DNA from: Apostichopus japonicus
Lineage: Eukaryota > Echinodermata > Holothuroidea > Aspidochirotida > Stichopodidae
Length of the DNA: 64,000 nucleotides
Assembly (NCBI RefSeq): GCF_037975245.1
Contig: NC_092568.1
Location: forward strand, 19,140,001 to 19,204,000
Reading direction: 5' to 3'
In this document: one piece after another, positions 61,220 through 64,000 of the stretch
Layout of the letters: every line of letters begins with the position of its first letter
How positions within the stretch are numbered: position 1 is the stretch's first letter
Notes under the pieces: generated by a model
What the model was told of the DNA's origin: nothing
Database searches by the model: none
What the model saw: the letters and a program-made list of their open reading frames with translations, nothing else
Position numbers and translations under genes: made by a program

Positions 61220-62310
61220 TGACCGGGAAGTGGACACGACGAATTCTCAGCGTAACCTCACGTCTTTATCTGGTCACACTCTCCTCAGTGTATTTTTATT
61301 GTGGTTATACCTATGTTGTACGCTTCTTTGGTAAAAACCATAACTTCTACCATTTTGCCTCCTTCTTAATCACTTATTGGCCATTGATGATCTCTGTTCA
61401 GCTGATAAGTTTAATGACGAGTGTTTGTAGATGGTCTCACAACAATGATTATAATCAAATTGATGGTCAATGGTGGACTGTCTTCAGCGAGTCATCGATA
61501 GTACGTAGATTCCATTCCTTTGAAATGTCTCGATTTATCCCTCCAAACTGCAAAGCCCTTTTTCTCTTCTCTTTTTGTGGTCTGGTCAACATGTCCATGG
61601 TAAACGTTCACTTCCATTTGGCAAATGTGAATTCGGAAAAGACAAGAAGTGCCCCACATTTCTATGTAGAACATATAGTGTCATTACTTAGCACGTGGTA
61701 TTTCTCGACGTTTTGCTACTTTCTTTACCTTCAGCGGTTAGCGATAGAATTTCGTTTCGAAAACCTCATATGGTTTGTGAAGAAACATTCCAACTGTTTG
61801 GTGACTTGTCAAATTAAACTCAACGACTGTTTCAAAGACTATCTGAGCGTCCGAAGGTTAGTACGTCCTTGGATAACTTTAGTAATTAGTGCAACCACTT
61901 TTGGGTTAGCTGTTCACGTCGCGTGGAATTACAAAGCGATTGGACACGAAGACGCCAGTGGTTATTCTACCGTTCTACCTCTTGCGAAGAATATTTCAAT
62001 GGTAACCATCTCGCCAGAAAGAAAGGACGATTTTTACTTCCTGGATACTCTCATCTTTACCAATAAAGGTTCGGTTTTGTTCTTATCATTATTAGCAGTT
62101 GGTGGCACAGATATAAACCATATTTGGAAGCGTTGTGCCTTTACTTTGAACATAATACGCTCGTCGAAATATGAGAAGTGTTGGAAAGGCATGTCAAAGT
62201 TAATCAGGCACTTGAATACAGATACAGCTGGTGGTACCATCCTAGACATTTTACTTCCCGTATTACTATTAGCCCTCGGAATATTGGGTCTGCAGAATTT
62301 CGACTTCTAG
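61220..62310 (+). CDS. GRL3: Gr-like candidate chemoreceptor, terminal exon only
   Basis: The frame enters after CTCTTTCCCAATACAG in phase 1, exactly like exon 2 of GRL1 and GRL2, and runs 362 residues to TAG. It has seven-helix paralogue blocks: FLITYWPLMISVQL (helix 2), STFCYFLYLQRL after helix 4, YLSVRRLVRPWITL before helix 5, FGLAVHVAW, and GGTDINHIWKRCAFTLNIIR before the final helix. There is no in-frame ATG before the first membrane segment, so a first exon of about 55 codons is required. It was not found between 46.7 and 61.2 kb; it may sit beyond the transposon at 56542-60373, or be lost. GRL3 is the most diverged of the three: the exposed loop lacks the CxxxC pair seen in GRL1 and GRL2. 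Confidence 0.7.
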
Positions 62311-63104
62311 TATGCAATGTGGTATAAACGAGACAGGTATATGTATAATGAAAATATATGTGTTACACATTCCTCGGACTAGAAAATACCGTGTTGACCT
62401 CATAAAAAGTATATCTCTTTTTTGCTTTTATGAAAAAATGTTTTATGTTTGAACTTTATAATGTTAATCGGCTGCAAAGAAAGAAACAACACTTCTGTTA
62501 TAATAAGAAGTAAATTCCATAGTGTCTTTGATGGAACTGAATTTGCAATTAAATTAACAATAGGTGCATCTGCCATCGTTTCTTTGGGAGAGTTATGAAA
62601 AATATTTCTCCGTTTGAAAGTGCCATTTCTAGTTCTTTGATTTTGGTTTGAAAAACAAAAAAAGATAACATTTAAAATTCGGTATTGGACTATGGAGCTT
62701 ACGTCATATTCGAGGTAGACTTAAAGGAGCTGCAGCCTGTCCGTGTCTAGTACGTAGTTCAAACCAAAAATAGCTGTAGAAACATTATGCCTACTAGTAA
62801 TCTATTTTGCTGTACAATTATGTGTTTACTGTTAATTTTCTGTCTCAATACATCTTTAATATTTTATTTTGAGTTCTGTAATTCATCTGTAAGAAGCAGA
62901 CTTTGATAATTAGCTTCTTGGATGGCCAAGTTTAGAAATAAAATATGTAAGTTACCGATTTTCTCATTTCTTTATATAATGATTTTATCATTCTGTATAT
63001 ATATCATTATATATCATATATAAATAATATATATATATATATATACACACACACATGTATATATATATACATATTTATATATATATATATATATACACAC
63101 ACAC

Positions 63105-63193
<89 letters not shown>

Positions 63194-64000
63194 GAAAGAG
63201 AAAATAGATATATATATATATATAATGAAAGAGAAAAGAATATTTTGACTGAATCGAAATTCAACACAAAGTCTGGACGTTAAATCTGATGGTTAGTTGC
63301 ACATTTTTTCAAATTGTAATATACTACTACTTACTTGTTTGTTGTCAATTATCAAATTACCTTTAGACAGTGACGTTAGGCAAGTGTACTCTGTGTTTCT
63401 CACTCTTTTAAATCTCTCCTGAAATGATTTGAAAACAATTACCATTTGAAAGGAAAACATTTCTGCACCACTACCCCTTTTTGGTTTCGATGATAATCGT
63501 CACCTATGCCCTAGGTTCTGATATGTTTGGAGGACCCCCGGACAGTGACCGCCGGCCTGGGGAGGGGTATAAGGGGAGGGGGTGTCCCCCTCCCCTTTTG
63601 AAATTTTTTCAGACTTTTGAAGTAAATGTATGTTCAAGAATTTATGTTTAAAAATGCATTTTTTCTGGGCCTGGAATGCATTTTTCCTAGACCTGCAAGT
63701 ATTGCTAGGCATAGGCCTACTTGGAAATTCTTACTTTCAAATTATATATTTCCCAATTAAATTTTAATTTGGAAGCGATGAGTTGTCAGATACAAACTGG
63801 TTGATTCTGCATAGGGTCAGGAGAATTATGGGTTTTCTTTGTCAGAGATAGCTGCAAATGGCACCGTTTTTTTGGTCAAATCCAAGTTAGTTATAACTTT
63901 TCCTCCACCAAATTTCAACTCAGTCATCAATTATGTACCACCAGTCCTTTTTACCACTAGTCTTCCCCCTGGAACCAACCCGCCCATATAGTCCTGCGGG
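62311..64000. other. 3' flank of GRL3, no further gene
   Basis: AATAAA at 62937-62942 is a possible poly(A) signal. At 63560-63600 gaggggtataaggggagggg and gtgtccccctcccctt form a G-run/C-run inverted pair. No gene was seen after 62310. Confidence 0.45.
63003..63190. repeat. (TA)n microsatellite with (AC)n islands
   Basis: TA tract of about 185 bp broken by cacacacaca islands at about 63047 and 63095, followed by two copies of atataatgaaagagaaaa (63186 and 63221). Confidence 0.95.

Overview
The window is metazoan nuclear DNA: about 36-37% GC by eye, split genes with GT-AG introns, many microsatellites, SINEs and cut-and-paste transposons. The gene content suggests a marine invertebrate, most likely an echinoderm or a relative. 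The reasons are Cys-loop receptors with ancestral nicotinic exon sizes, next to seven-helix proteins that look like the insect-type Gr-like chemoreceptors, which vertebrates lack. The species cannot be fixed from the sequence alone.

Layout. From 5.5 to 38 kb, three complete paralogous Cys-loop (nicotinic-acetylcholine-receptor-like) genes lie in tandem on the minus strand: gene A (16740 down to 5508), gene B (26268 down to 19204) and gene C (37957 down to 30863). Each has eight coding exons. The exon sizes 45, 110, 187 and 358 nt are identical in all three, the splice phases agree, and the joined reading frames are whole multiples of three (474, 442 and 468 residues). Each has a signal peptide, a 13-residue Cys-loop, an alpha-type vicinal Cys pair and four membrane segments. 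All three have lost the loop B and loop D tryptophans of the classical acetylcholine site.

From 39.5 to 62.3 kb there are three members of a second receptor-like family: GRL1 (+, 39518-41614), GRL2 (-, 46724-43910) and GRL3 (+, terminal exon 61220-62310). GRL1 and GRL2 are two-exon genes that both encode exactly 425 residues, converge on each other and share a phase-1 intron. The first exon of GRL3 was not found. Topology and motifs fit the insect chemoreceptor (Gr/Or) superfamily. The locus may therefore be a chemosensory cluster that combines divergent nicotinic-type channels with Gr-like channels; that functional link is inference.

The rest is mostly repeats. It includes a 43-bp satellite (1.75-3.05 kb), a higher-order minisatellite in gene B intron 3, and three hAT-type elements or MITEs with clear 8-bp target duplications plus a fourth nested one. 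There are also a foldback MITE in a gene C intron, tRNA-derived SINEs, a degenerate Copia-type gag and a Penelope-like RT scrap. Two large CACTx-ended elements (51314-54284 and 56542-60373) have arrays of short motifs next to their ends. A possible 88-residue two-exon gene lies at 47706-48089.
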